From Chloracidobacterium sp. UBA6041 (GTDB lineage: Bacteria; Acidobacteriota; Blastocatellia; Pyrinomonadales; Pyrinomonadaceae): a stretch of 18,789 nucleotides of DNA. Under the pieces are notes generated by a model. That model saw only the letters and a list, made by a program, of their open reading frames with translations. It was not told the DNA's origin and did not search any database. Shown piece after piece: positions 6,946 to 14,724 of the stretch (position 1 is its first letter; each line of letters begins with the position of its first letter). Where the stretch lies: positions 1 through 18,789 of the forward strand of contig DIYZ01000166.1 of the NCBI GenBank assembly GCA_002427845.1, given 5' to 3'. The position numbers were made by a program, and so were the translations under genes.

Positions 6946-8069
6946 ATTTTTCGCATGACCTGAAATTAGTGGCTGTGGCTGAAAAGCTTGAAGGCGGCGA
7001 GCGCCTGTCCTTTGCGGATGGTGTCGCTTTGTTTGCTACTGAGGACTTGCCCGGACTCGGAAAATTGGCTGACAGTGTCCGGCGCCGTAAACACGGTCGC
7101 ACGACTTACTTCAATGTAAATCGTCACTTTAATCCCACGAATGTCTGTTACGCCGACTGCAAGTTCTGCGGCTTTTATCGCACCCCACGTCAGCCAGACG
7201 CTTACACTCACAACATCGATGACAGCTTGCGTATTGCGGGCGAGGCTGTAAAGGAAGGCGCCACTGAACTTCACATAACCGGGGGACTCAATACAAAACT
7301 GCCCTTCAGCTATTTCACCGATCTGCTATCCGCGCTGAAAAAACATTATCCCCAGCTTCATCTGAAAGCTTTCACCATGGTCGAGTTGGACCACTTTGCG
7401 CATTTTTACAAGATGAGCGATGAGGACGTGATCGAAAAGTTGATCGAGGCCGGCCTGGATTCCTGTCCGGGCGGAGGCGCGGAAATCTTTCGTGAGCCAA
7501 CTCGTTCAATGATCTGCGCTCATAAGTGTGATGCAAATCGATGGCTTGAATTGTCAGGCAAAGTGCATGCAGCCGGACTTAAGACAAATGCCACAATGCT
7601 CTACGGACACATTGAATCGATTGAGGATCGCGTTGACCACTTACTACGTTTAAGACAACAGCAGGATGAGTCTGGCGGCTTTCAGTGTCTTATCCCGCTG
7701 GCATTTTATCCCCCGAATACACAGTTGGCCTATTTGCCTGGACCTTCCGGCGTCGATTCGTTGAAGACGATGGCCGTTTCGCGGCTGCTTCTCGACAATT
7801 TCGATCATCTAAAGGCCTACTGGGTGATGTTGGGAAAACGTCTGGCCCAAGTTGCCTTGCATTTCGGCGCCAACGACATCGACGGGACTATAACCGACGG
7901 GGGCGAGCTTTCCGAAAGTTATTCGATCGAATCCAATAACGAAGTTAAGATGTCGCGCGCCGAGCTGGTAACTTTGATCGAAGACGCCGGTTTCGCAGCG
8001 GTGGAGAGGGATACGGTCTATAACCCGATCCCGCGGAACAAGGTGCCAACTGATGTTAGCCTCGTCTAA
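6942..8069 (+). CDS. mqnE: Aminofutalosine synthase (radical SAM)
   Basis: A 375-residue radical-SAM enzyme. It joins SAM to 3-[(1-carboxyvinyl)oxy]benzoate, forming 6-amino-6-deoxyfutalosine, the first committed intermediate of the futalosine route to menaquinone. The cluster motif CYADCKFC carries Cys69, Cys73 and Cys76 (CX3CX2C) after HFNPTNV. Also seen are HITGGLNTKLPFSYF, FTMVELDHFA, SCPGGGAEIF, TNATMLYGHIE and IPLAFYPPNT. These fit MqnE better than MqnC, which shares the fold. The ATG overlaps the mqnP stop by four bases. mqnA, mqnB and mqnC are not in the window. Confidence 0.94.
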   Translation: MNFSHDLKLVAVAEKLEGGERLSFADGVALFATEDLPGLGKLADSVRRRKHGRTTYFNVNRHFNPTNVCYADCKFCGFYRTPRQPDAYTHNIDDSLRIAGEAVKEGATELHITGGLNTKLPFSYFTDLLSALKKHYPQLHLKAFTMVELDHFAHFYKMSDEDVIEKLIEAGLDSCPGGGAEIFREPTRSMICAHKCDANRWLELSGKVHAAGLKTNATMLYGHIESIEDRVDHLLRLRQQQDESGGFQCLIPLAFYPPNTQLAYLPGPSGVDSLKTMAVSRLLLDNFDHLKAYWVMLGKRLAQVALHFGANDIDGTITDGGELSESYSIESNNEVKMSRAELVTLIEDAGFAAVERDTVYNPIPRNKVPTDVSLV

Positions 8070-8113
8070 TCTCTCCCATTATCCACAGACAACCACGCTA
8101 CTTATATTTCCTT

Positions 8114-8962
8114 ATGTCAACAATAACTGAAACTCGCACAATCACAGTCGCCCATTCACCTGATTCCGATGACGCTTTCATGTTTTACGGGCTGGCTACG
8201 AACAAACTTGATACCGGCAGTCTCAGCTTCACTCATGTTCTCAAGGACATACAAACGCTGAATGAAGAGGCCTTCCGCGGAACTTACGACGTCACGGCTA
8301 TCAGCTTTCATGCTTATGCCTATATAGCCGACCAGTACATACTGCTGCCCCATGGCGCTTCCATCGGAGACAATTATGGGCCGGTGCTGGTATCGCGAGA
8401 ACCTGCCGATGCGGGCGACATCTCGAAGCTGAAAATTGCCATACCCGGAACACTGACCAGCGCGTTCCTGGCGCTGAGAATTTTCAACGCGGATTTTCAA
8501 TATGAAGTCGTTCCTTTCGACAAAATTATCGAGACGGTCCAAAGCGGTCGCTGCGATGCTGGCTTGTTGATCCACGAAGGACAGCTTTTTTATGAATCAA
8601 TTGGGCTGCACAAAATATTGGATCTCGGCGAATGGTGGCACGAAAAGACAGGCCTGCCTTTGCCCATGGGTGGTAACGCGATTAGACGTGAGTTGGGTCC
8701 GCAGATCATCAGCCAGGTCTCTGACTGCCTGCGCGAAAGCATTCGTTATTCACTCGCCAATCGTGAGGACGCCCTCGAGTATGCGATGCAATTCGCGCGG
8801 GACATGGATACGCGCCTTGCCGATCGCTTCGTGGCCATGTGGGTCAACGACTTGACCCTGGATTACACTGAGCGCGGCCGGGAAGCCGTAAGCCGCATAC
8901 TTGCGGAAGGGTTTGAGCGAGGGATTATTCCAACGCGCGCCAGCGTGGAATTCGCTGCCTGA
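8114..8962 (+). CDS. mqnD: 1,4-dihydroxy-6-naphthoate synthase
   Basis: A 282-residue protein with the periplasmic-binding-protein-like fold of MqnD. It converts cyclic dehypoxanthine futalosine to 1,4-dihydroxy-6-naphthoate in the cytosol. Landmarks are AHSPDSDDAFMFY (13-25), SFHAYAY (64-70), GASIGDNYGPV, GLLIHEGQ with the catalytic-type His154, and GLPLPMGGNAIRRELG. There is no signal peptide, consistent with MqnD rather than a transport protein. It lies 44 bp after mqnE on the same strand. Together they supply early and late steps of the pathway, with the intervening MqnB/MqnC steps encoded elsewhere. Confidence 0.95.
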   Translation: MSTITETRTITVAHSPDSDDAFMFYGLATNKLDTGSLSFTHVLKDIQTLNEEAFRGTYDVTAISFHAYAYIADQYILLPHGASIGDNYGPVLVSREPADAGDISKLKIAIPGTLTSAFLALRIFNADFQYEVVPFDKIIETVQSGRCDAGLLIHEGQLFYESIGLHKILDLGEWWHEKTGLPLPMGGNAIRRELGPQIISQVSDCLRESIRYSLANREDALEYAMQFARDMDTRLADRFVAMWVNDLTLDYTERGREAVSRILAEGFERGIIPTRASVEFAA

Positions 8963-9003
8963 GAGCGCTGGCAAAAGTGAATTAAATTAAGTTGGAAAAG
9001 TAG

Positions 9004-9012
9004 TGCTACAAT
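9004..9012 (+). promoter_or_regulatory. Extended -10 promoter element before the structured region
   Basis: TGCTACAAT is a good extended -10 (TG-N-TACAAT). No clear -35 is seen at the right distance. Initiation near 9018-9020 would start the transcript at the 5' strand of the first hairpin described below. Confidence 0.4.
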
Positions 9013-9018
9013 GCGCAA

Positions 9019-9176
9019 CTTTGATCGTGGAGATCACTGCTGTTAGGCAGAAAGTCTCCTATCAAAGCTGGGGTGTGCGCGGCGGCGTAATTGCCACTCC
9101 GCCCAGAAGGAGCGGCAACCGCCGCGCACATCATCGGTCAACAGGCTAGTGATCAGGCTCCTCCCAAAGCTTGACC
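9019..9176 (+). ncRNA. Candidate structured non-coding RNA, unassigned family
   Basis: Three consecutive foldable units lie here. P1: CTTTGAT (9019-9025) pairs with ATCAAAG (9061-9067); inside are GGAGA/TCTCC (9029-9033, 9055-9059) and CTGC/GCAG (9037-9040, 9047-9050) with a six-base loop. P2 is a rod: a 12-bp perfect stem (9074-9085 with 9119-9130), a one-sided five-base bulge (9086-9090), TTGCC/GGCAA, then CTCC/GGAG closing a GCCCAGAA loop. P3: GGTCAA (9136-9141) with TTGACC (9171-9176). GATCACT in P1 (9032-9038) is also complementary to AGTGATC in P3 (9148-9154), allowing an alternative fold. I could not match it to 6S, SRP, tmRNA, RNase P or a known riboswitch. It may instead be a palindromic element. 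Confidence 0.4.
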
Positions 9177-9592
9177 TTAACGTCCTATCCCATGTAGCAA
9201 CGCGGCCGCTCGGCGTTGCGTCGACGCTTTCGCGCCTTGAGGTTCACAGGAAATTTCCGGACGTCGCCGGCTACCGACGTGAGGACCTTTACAAATATCT
9301 TTGCGTAACTCTCATTTGCCCGCGAATTGAATCATTTTCAAAATGTTACCGGGACTGAATCGGTGTGTGACTTTCGGCAGTATTCGGGTAAACTTGAGTT
9401 AACTAGTGTTGCGGGCAGCACCTTACATCACATGCATGGAAGTTTGCAAGAAGAAAAGCGGGGTCTCAAGCCTGCGGGATTGCAGTAGAGACGAAAGGCC
9501 GACATTGGCAACATCAGTTTTCGCAACAGCATCTGAGGGGCGGTCTTTATTGTGATCCCGGGTTAGATTCTTTCACCTGTAGGATTGGAAAA
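9177..9592 (+). other. Gap without a credible gene; two small hairpins and leader of the next gene
   Basis: No convincing protein gene is seen. GCAACGC/GCGTTGC (9197-9203, 9213-9219) and a nested GTCTC/GAGAC plus CTGC/GCAG hairpin (9463-9492) could form in RNA. CATTTT-C-AAAATG at 9333-9345 is a near-perfect dyad. The 3' part ends in AGGATTGGAAAA before the ATG at 9593, a reasonable ribosome-binding site. A single open frame at 9149-9358 overlaps the structured region and resembles nothing known to me. Confidence 0.4.
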
Positions 9593-10438
9593 ATGCTAGA
9601 AAAAACGCTGGTAAAAAGCCGCCAATCCGTAGTCGCCTTTCTATTTCTCTTTCTTTCAGCGTCCCCGTCTCTTTTTGCGCAGGGCTCCGGAAACACTGCG
9701 GCCGGCGATCTTCCTCCGGCCGAAGTTAATCGCATAATCACCGCCTTCACTCAAAAGGAAGGGCAGTTTCGGCGGGCGCTAAATCAATACTCTTTCAAGC
9801 GCGACGCGATAATTCAGAGTCTGGGAATGGGGGGTCAGGTTACCGGCGAATATCACCGCGTGTCTTACTTCACCTTTGATGACCAGGGCAACCGTTACGA
9901 AAAGATCAGTTATTTCCCAATGCCATCTTTCCAATCGGTTACGCAGGAGGATATAGACGACCTGGGTGGGATTGAGCCTTTTGCCTTAGAGCCGTCGAAG
10001 ACCAGTCAATACGATTTTCGGTACGTCGGTAAGGAAAAGATCGACGAACTTAACCTTTACGTTTTTGACGTCTCGCCGAAAGTAATGCCCGACCCAAAGA
10101 AAAGTAAGGAGCGGCGCTTTACGGGTCGCGTCTGGGTCGACGATCAGGACCTTCAGATCGTGAAAACCAAGGGCAAGGGAGTTCCGGAAACTAAGAAGAA
10201 TAAGTTTCCGACAGTCGAAACTTATCGGGAACATATTGATGGCCGCTACTGGTTTCCCACCTACTCGTATGCCGACGAGGAATTGGTTTTCGATAGTGGA
10301 GACACACTGCACGTTCGCATGAAAGTTAAGTATTCCGACTTTGAGCCGGCGCGCGCTACAGTGAAAGTGATTGAAGTTGACGAGGCGGATACTCAGAAGA
10401 AAGAAGCGAAACCACCGGCAAAGCCAATAAAACCGTAG
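9593..10438 (+). CDS. Exported protein, outer-membrane lipoprotein-sorting-like
   Basis: A 281-residue protein with a signal peptide (about 1-29, hydrophobic VVAFLFLFLSAS, cleavage near LFA-Q). There is no lipobox Cys. The body alternates aromatic and charged beta-strand-like segments: YRYEKISYFPM-type, YDFRYVGKEKID, RFTGRVWVDDQDLQIVKTKG (about 178-197) and GRYWFPTYSYAD. This pattern resembles LolA/LolB-like 'lipoprotein-sorting' folds common as uncharacterised genes in acidobacteria. The C-terminus is Lys/Pro-rich (EAKPPAKPIKP). The role is unknown; binding a lipid or acyl chain in the periplasm is the family-level guess. It stands alone, convergent with the acyltransferase gene, behind a long leader. 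Confidence 0.75.
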   Translation: MLEKTLVKSRQSVVAFLFLFLSASPSLFAQGSGNTAAGDLPPAEVNRIITAFTQKEGQFRRALNQYSFKRDAIIQSLGMGGQVTGEYHRVSYFTFDDQGNRYEKISYFPMPSFQSVTQEDIDDLGGIEPFALEPSKTSQYDFRYVGKEKIDELNLYVFDVSPKVMPDPKKSKERRFTGRVWVDDQDLQIVKTKGKGVPETKKNKFPTVETYREHIDGRYWFPTYSYADEELVFDSGDTLHVRMKVKYSDFEPARATVKVIEVDEADTQKKEAKPPAKPIKP

Positions 10439-10478
10439 CCGCAGAAGACCGCCTGCTGACGTGTGTAACAACCGCTGA

Positions 10479-11204
10479 CTACTTCGAAACGCCGAGCTCT
10501 TTGCCAATCATCGAGTGGACGCTGTTGACGAGCTGCCTCACATCTTCATCGCTGGAGAAACCGGCGGTTGAAACCGGTGGCAGCATTACCATCTCGATGG
10601 TTCCCTTTCTTGCTTCGCCGGTTCCCTTTCCCATTAAGTAGTCCGTATTCTTGATTGCAACTGGGACGATAGGCACGCCCGCCTGGGCAGCCATGTAGAA
10701 CGCCCCCTTCTTGAACGGCAAAAAGTCGCCGGGCCTGGCCCGCGTGCCTTCCGCAAAAACTCCAAAAGATCTGCCGGAACGGATTCGAGCGGTAGCGGCT
10801 TCGACTGTTTGCAGGGCCCGTTCACGGTTTGAGCGATCAATTGCCATGACATTTACGAAACCCATGCCGTATCCCAGTATCGGAACGTTGAGCAATTCCT
10901 TTTTAGCTAGTAGACCGACCCTCCGGCCGGTGTAAACAAATAGCGTGGCAGTGTCGAGGTAGGATCTGTGATTTGAGATAAACACATAGGTTTGATCCGC
11001 GTCGAGATGTTCCTTACCGGTCACCTGAACCTTCATACCGCTCAAGCGCAGCCAGTTGCGACCACCAAAAAGCGCCCACGGGTAGACGAGGTCATGCTTG
11101 CCCGTTAACCAGGCAACAAACAGTATCGGCGGACCTAAGATGAGCAATAGCGCGCCCGCAACGACCAGTGACCACCAATAGTGCAGACGTCGAATGATTC
11201 GCAT
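10479..11204 (-). CDS. plsC: 1-acyl-sn-glycerol-3-phosphate acyltransferase (PlsC family)
   Basis: A lysophospholipid acyltransferase of about 241 residues. Motif I NHRSYLD gives His79-x4-Asp84, the catalytic HX4D pair. Motif III is seen as FAEGTRARPG (EGTR at 152-155), followed by FKKGAF and motif IV-like VPIVPVAIK. One N-terminal membrane segment (about 12-33) would anchor it in the inner membrane. There it would acylate lysophosphatidate to phosphatidate. I prefer the ATG at 11204. An in-frame TTG at 11243 adds 13 residues, but its AGGA is too close to it for a ribosome-binding site. Sequence alone does not prove the acceptor; other lyso-lipids are possible. Confidence 0.9.
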   Translation of the reverse strand: MRIIRRLHYWWSLVVAGALLLILGPPILFVAWLTGKHDLVYPWALFGGRNWLRLSGMKVQVTGKEHLDADQTYVFISNHRSYLDTATLFVYTGRRVGLLAKKELLNVPILGYGMGFVNVMAIDRSNRERALQTVEAATARIRSGRSFGVFAEGTRARPGDFLPFKKGAFYMAAQAGVPIVPVAIKNTDYLMGKGTGEARKGTIEMVMLPPVSTAGFSSDEDVRQLVNSVHSMIGKELGVSK

Positions 11205-11420
11205 GATTAACCGGGAAATACGCAGCGGCAGATAATCGCACAATTCCTACCGGGCCGCGACGCCGCCCACAAGAAATCCCCCAGGACTGGAACACTTTCC
11301 CAGCCTAACGATTCTGGCTTGCCACAAGCTCGCCAGCGCGTTATCTTGCGTAAGTTAAGTCTCTCTCCTAAGCCTGCTGCCAGGCGAAGCATCTAATCCT
11401 GCATCTGAGCATCCAAGATA

Positions 11421-11435
11421 CGTGGCATCGCCACG
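11421..11435. repeat. Short perfect hairpin in the leader of the VWA gene
   Basis: CGTGGC-ATC-GCCACG forms a 6-bp stem with a three-base loop, 28 bp before the ATG at 11463. It is another small palindromic word of the kind seen in several gaps here, and could affect translation or mRNA stability. A GGAG Shine-Dalgarno lies at 11453-11456, well placed for the start. Confidence 0.4.
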
Positions 11436-11462
11436 CCTTGAATCGTTATCCGGAGCTTTTCC

Positions 11463-12800
11463 ATGAAAAGAACTTACTTTTACTTACTACTGCTTGTTTT
11501 TTTGACGGTTTACGCGGCCGCTCTGCACGCCCAAACCCGTCCGCGGCGAATTGGGCAAAACCCCCAGGCTCCCCCGTCTCCTTCATCGACATCGCCTAAT
11601 GCTTCCACTCCCACGCGGGCCCCGGTGCTTGGTGGCGCAACCCGGCCGAACGGTTCGCAGTCGACTGGACAACCGGTTACCCAGGATAACGGTCCGGAGG
11701 AAGTTGAGGCAGGGGACGTAATCAAGGTCAACACCACCCTGGTGACGTTACCGGTAAGCGTCATGGATCGGGACGGCCGGTACATTCCGAATTTGCGAAA
11801 GGAAGACTTTCGACTCTGGGAAGACGGAGTTGAACAAAACGTCTCTTTCTTCTCCTCCGTTGATAAACCCTTCTCAGTGGTCCTCATGATCGACACCAGT
11901 GGTTCAACGAGGTTTCGGCTTGAAGATATTCAAAACGCTGCGATCACTTTCGTAAATCAACTGCGTCAGGACGATCGCGTCATGGTGGTGTCCTTTGACG
12001 ACCAGGTGAAAGTGCTTACGGAGTTTACCAATGATCGCTATCGCCTTCGTGAAGCTATTCTGCGCACGCGCCCTGGAGACGGCACAAAGCTCTATGACGC
12101 AGTTGATCTCGTAATGAATCAAAGATTGAATAACGTGTCGGGCAGGAAAGCGGTCGTGCTTTTTACCGATGGCGTCGACACCACCAGCCGACACGCTTCC
12201 TATGCCAGCAACGTTCGTGACGCCGAAGAGCTGGATGCGCTGGTCTACACCGTTCAATACGATACTTACAGCGATATGGGCCGTGGCGGCTCGAGCTCGC
12301 CTGGCTCGGGTTGGCCCGGCTCCGGCCGTTACCCTAAGTCTACGGTGGGTGTCTTGATTGATATCCTGGGAACAATTAACGGCGGAGTTAACGGCGGTGG
12401 CCGTTCCCGGGGCGGCGGCGGCTCCAGGGGCGGTGGTGGCGTTGGGTCAAGCCGAAGTGAATATGACCTGGCAAATCGCTACTTACACGAACTTGCCGAA
12501 AGAACCGGCGCACGAAACTATCAAGCCGACTCAACTCAGAATCTTTCCGCTGCTTTCGCGAACGTAGCCGAAGAACTGCGCCGTCAATATAGTTTGGGTT
12601 ACTACCCGAAGACGCCCGCGCAGGCAGGACAGCGGCGGCAGATCAGGGTGCGCGTCAATCAACCTAATCTGGCAGTGCGTACGCGAGACAGTTACGTCTT
12701 TAACCCTTCAGGTACGATAACCGACGACATGGCCGCGCAAAGAAACGCCCCGGTGTTACAGAAGAAGTTTGCAGAACGAACCAGGGCTGGCAGCAGATAA
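11463..12800 (+). CDS. Secreted VWA-domain protein (acidobacterial VWFA-related type)
   Basis: A 445-residue protein with a signal peptide (about 1-23, LHAQ end), then a Pro/Ser/Thr-rich linker (about 25-80). A beta segment with NTTLVTLPVSVMDRDGRYI and LRKEDFRLWEDGVEQ follows, as is typical of the acidobacterial VWFA-related family. The VWA domain has an intact metal-ion-dependent adhesion site: DTSGS (144-148), Thr208 and Asp236. After it, a Gly/Ser/Arg-rich low-complexity stretch (about 274-330) comes before the C-terminal segment with LHELAERTGARNY and LRRQYSLGYYP. The function is unproven; MIDAS domains mediate metal-dependent protein binding at the cell surface or in the periplasm. A GGAG ribosome-binding site supports the ATG. 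Confidence 0.92.
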   Translation: MKRTYFYLLLLVFLTVYAAALHAQTRPRRIGQNPQAPPSPSSTSPNASTPTRAPVLGGATRPNGSQSTGQPVTQDNGPEEVEAGDVIKVNTTLVTLPVSVMDRDGRYIPNLRKEDFRLWEDGVEQNVSFFSSVDKPFSVVLMIDTSGSTRFRLEDIQNAAITFVNQLRQDDRVMVVSFDDQVKVLTEFTNDRYRLREAILRTRPGDGTKLYDAVDLVMNQRLNNVSGRKAVVLFTDGVDTTSRHASYASNVRDAEELDALVYTVQYDTYSDMGRGGSSSPGSGWPGSGRYPKSTVGVLIDILGTINGGVNGGGRSRGGGGSRGGGGVGSSRSEYDLANRYLHELAERTGARNYQADSTQNLSAAFANVAEELRRQYSLGYYPKTPAQAGQRRQIRVRVNQPNLAVRTRDSYVFNPSGTITDDMAAQRNAPVLQKKFAERTRAGSR

Positions 12801-13010
12801 TCCTCAGGTCAACGTTGATAAAGTAGCCGATGTAAATGTTCTCGTATGCGACGGCCTGCGGCCAGGGTGTCGTCTGATAGCATGTTCTGGTTTATCAGGA
12901 TCTAACAACACCAACTACATCTCTTCAGTACGATAAACCGCAGACAGGACAATTGATTTCTGCGCCCGTACGCTTGACTTCCGCAAATTGCCGGCACTAA
13001 AAGCAGGTTT
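12801..13010. other. Convergent gap with no recognisable element
   Basis: This 210-bp gap lies between the stop codons of the VWA gene and the membrane protein gene. I see only a short GGCC-TGC-GGCC hairpin near 12855 and no T-run terminator or small gene. Confidence 0.5.
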
Positions 13011-13613
13011 CTAAATTAACTCGTTAGTGGGCCAAAGTCGCTTCAGCAGAAAGCCAAGCACCCATAGGCAAAGGCCCACGAGCAGGGTCAACACAAACCA
13101 GAATTTCCAGTACGTCGCAAACGTTTGTTCCCATCCTTCCTGCATTCTGTGAGCGAGGTTGACGTTTAAGGCGGGCGGAGTCAGCAGGTGCGAAAGCAAT
13201 TGCACAATGAAATACCAAATAAAGGCGTAGAGCCATGCTTGACCATCCATTCTGATTCTTCTCAATACAACCATCCCCACCGATATTCCGCCCAGATGGG
13301 CCAACGTAGAAGAGAGAACTCCGTAAAGATCACTGGGGCGAGATTTCCCCGTCAGCACCATTCCCCACGTCGGTACTACGTACAAAACCCAGACGGCCAC
13401 GCCCGGAATCGACCACAGCACAGCTATTCTTATCAACATCGGTTGCTCCAAAAAAAGTCCGATAGCAAGTAATAGGTTTCCGATGTTGCACATCCAGAGC
13501 ATGTGGCCAAGTTCGTTGATCTGCCAATAGTGAATTGCCTGGGCAGCAAAAAATGCCAGCGGGAGAATTCCCAGGAGACGAAACTGTGTGGTGGATAATC
13601 TATGGCTGGGCAA
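13011..13613 (-). CDS. Multi-pass membrane protein of unknown function
   Basis: A 200-residue hydrophobic protein with about six membrane segments, starting at LLGILPLAFFAAQAI and ending at VLTLLVGLCLWVLGFLL, then a basic tail. Polar or aromatic motifs between helices include YWQINELGHMLWMCNIGN (about 29-46) and STLAHLGG. I do not recognise the family. No ATG or GTG lies between the upstream in-frame stop (near 13656) and the first internal Met. A TTG start at 13613 is therefore likely, helped by CAGGA six bases upstream. It is divergent from rnhB and convergent with the VWA gene, so the context gives no function. Confidence 0.7.
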   Translation of the reverse strand: MPSHRLSTTQFRLLGILPLAFFAAQAIHYWQINELGHMLWMCNIGNLLLAIGLFLEQPMLIRIAVLWSIPGVAVWVLYVVPTWGMVLTGKSRPSDLYGVLSSTLAHLGGISVGMVVLRRIRMDGQAWLYAFIWYFIVQLLSHLLTPPALNVNLAHRMQEGWEQTFATYWKFWFVLTLLVGLCLWVLGFLLKRLWPTNELI

Positions 13614-13709
13614 CTTGATTCCTGCTCGTTCCCGATCGAAGTTTTTGTTTTTTCTTCACTGGTACTCGCCGAACCGCAAGTTTCGTTTTAGAATACCATC
13701 TTCTATGTA

Positions 13710-13750
13710 GAGCCAGCTGTTGGCTCGCGTGCAGCCGCCCCCTAAGCGGC
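13710..13750. repeat. Two adjacent small hairpins upstream of rnhB
   Basis: GAGCCA-GCTGT-TGGCTC (13710-13726) and GCCGC-CCCCTAA-GCGGC (13734-13750) lie back to back in the divergent gap before rnhB. A TAGAAT at 13689-13694 could be a -10 element, without a clear -35. The hairpins could be leader structures or repeat units. Confidence 0.35.
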
Positions 13751-13793
13751 GTCCAGTTTTGAGTGCTATTTCAGTTTGCGGTACGAAACCGAC

Positions 13794-14669
13794 ATGCCTT
13801 CACTCGAAGACTTATTAAGTAAATCTATACCCGAATTGAGAGAAATCTTTCTGACGCGGAGCAGGCCCGTACCTAAAGGTTTGCTTGAAGCGCTGGAAGT
13901 AGACACTCGTCAGGGCGCACATTACCTGGCAAAGCGAATTCGTGAGCGCTATCGCAGCAATCGTTCCGAGGGACAACGGCTGCACACGTTACTGCGGTTT
14001 GAGATCGAACTCTGGTCCCAAGGATACTCTTTGGTTGCGGGCGTGGATGAGGCAGGCATGGCCCCGCTGGCGGGCCCTGTGGTGGCCGGGGCGGTGATTC
14101 TGCCGCAGAGCTACAAGCTCCGCGGTCTGAACGATTCCAAGAAAATCCTTAACCACGAAACGCGGGAAGAGTTGGCGGCGCAGATTAAGCAGGATGCGGT
14201 TTGCTGGTCTTATGGCTTTGCTGAAGTTGAAGAGATCGATCGCGTCAATATTTATCACGCCGGCCTGCTGGCAATGCAGCGGGCAGTGCAGGGATTGGCG
14301 GGCCTTCCCGATTTCGTTCTGGTGGACGCCCGCAAGATCCCGCAATGCCCGGCACCGCAGCGCGGCATCATTCGTGGTGACGCACTATCAGCGAGCATTG
14401 CAGCGGCGTCCATAATCGCCAAGACGACGCGCGACGCGCACATGCTGGAGCTCGATGCGCAATACGCAGGATACGGTTTTGCCTCCCACAAAGGTTATCC
14501 AACGCCTGAACACTGCCGAGCTTTGAAGGAGCTCGGCGCTCTGCCTATTCATCGCCGTAGCTTCGGCAGAGTTAGAGAAGTGTTAGGGCTCGATCCCGTT
14601 CAGACCGAGCTCTTCAGCGAAAATGTTGACGAGTCGCCGGCCGAAGCCGCAGCCGCGCGCGCCAACTGA
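13794..14669 (+). CDS. rnhB: Ribonuclease HII with variant GRG motif
   Basis: RNase HII nicks DNA 5' of embedded ribonucleotides, starting ribonucleotide excision repair. The ATG at 13794 gives 291 residues; an in-frame TTG at 13776 is an alternative. An N-terminal helical extension (about 1-78) precedes the catalytic domain, as in some longer family members. The domain shows GVDEAG with Asp85/Glu86, LAGPVVAGAVILP, LVDARKIP, then RGDALSASIAAASIIAKTTRD and GFASHKGYPTPEH. The acidic residues and the conserved Tyr of the HKGY block are present. The usual GRG triplet after DEA, which reads the ribonucleotide 2'-OH, is Gly-Met-Ala (14055-14063) instead. The C-terminal tail is Ala/Glu-rich. The LigD phosphoesterase gene follows 55 bp downstream on the same strand. 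Confidence 0.93.
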   Translation: MPSLEDLLSKSIPELREIFLTRSRPVPKGLLEALEVDTRQGAHYLAKRIRERYRSNRSEGQRLHTLLRFEIELWSQGYSLVAGVDEAGMAPLAGPVVAGAVILPQSYKLRGLNDSKKILNHETREELAAQIKQDAVCWSYGFAEVEEIDRVNIYHAGLLAMQRAVQGLAGLPDFVLVDARKIPQCPAPQRGIIRGDALSASIAAASIIAKTTRDAHMLELDAQYAGYGFASHKGYPTPEHCRALKELGALPIHRRSFGRVREVLGLDPVQTELFSENVDESPAEAAAARAN

Positions 14670-14724
14670 AAAGGAATTCTCTTGCGATAGTTAAAGAATC
14701 ACATCAACCTTTGATAAAGACACG

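Noticed and set aside
9019..9176. SRP RNA, 6S RNA, tmRNA or RNase P RNA
   Set aside because: The diagnostic conserved sequences of these RNAs (for example the SRP GGAAGGAAGCAG loop) are absent.
9149..9358. 69-codon open frame after mqnD
   Set aside because: No ribosome-binding site or family resemblance; it overlaps the structured RNA candidate.
9986..10507. Minus-strand open frame (173 codons) opposite the lipoprotein-sorting-like gene
   Set aside because: Antisense shadow overlapping both a signal-peptide-bearing gene and the end of the acyltransferase gene.
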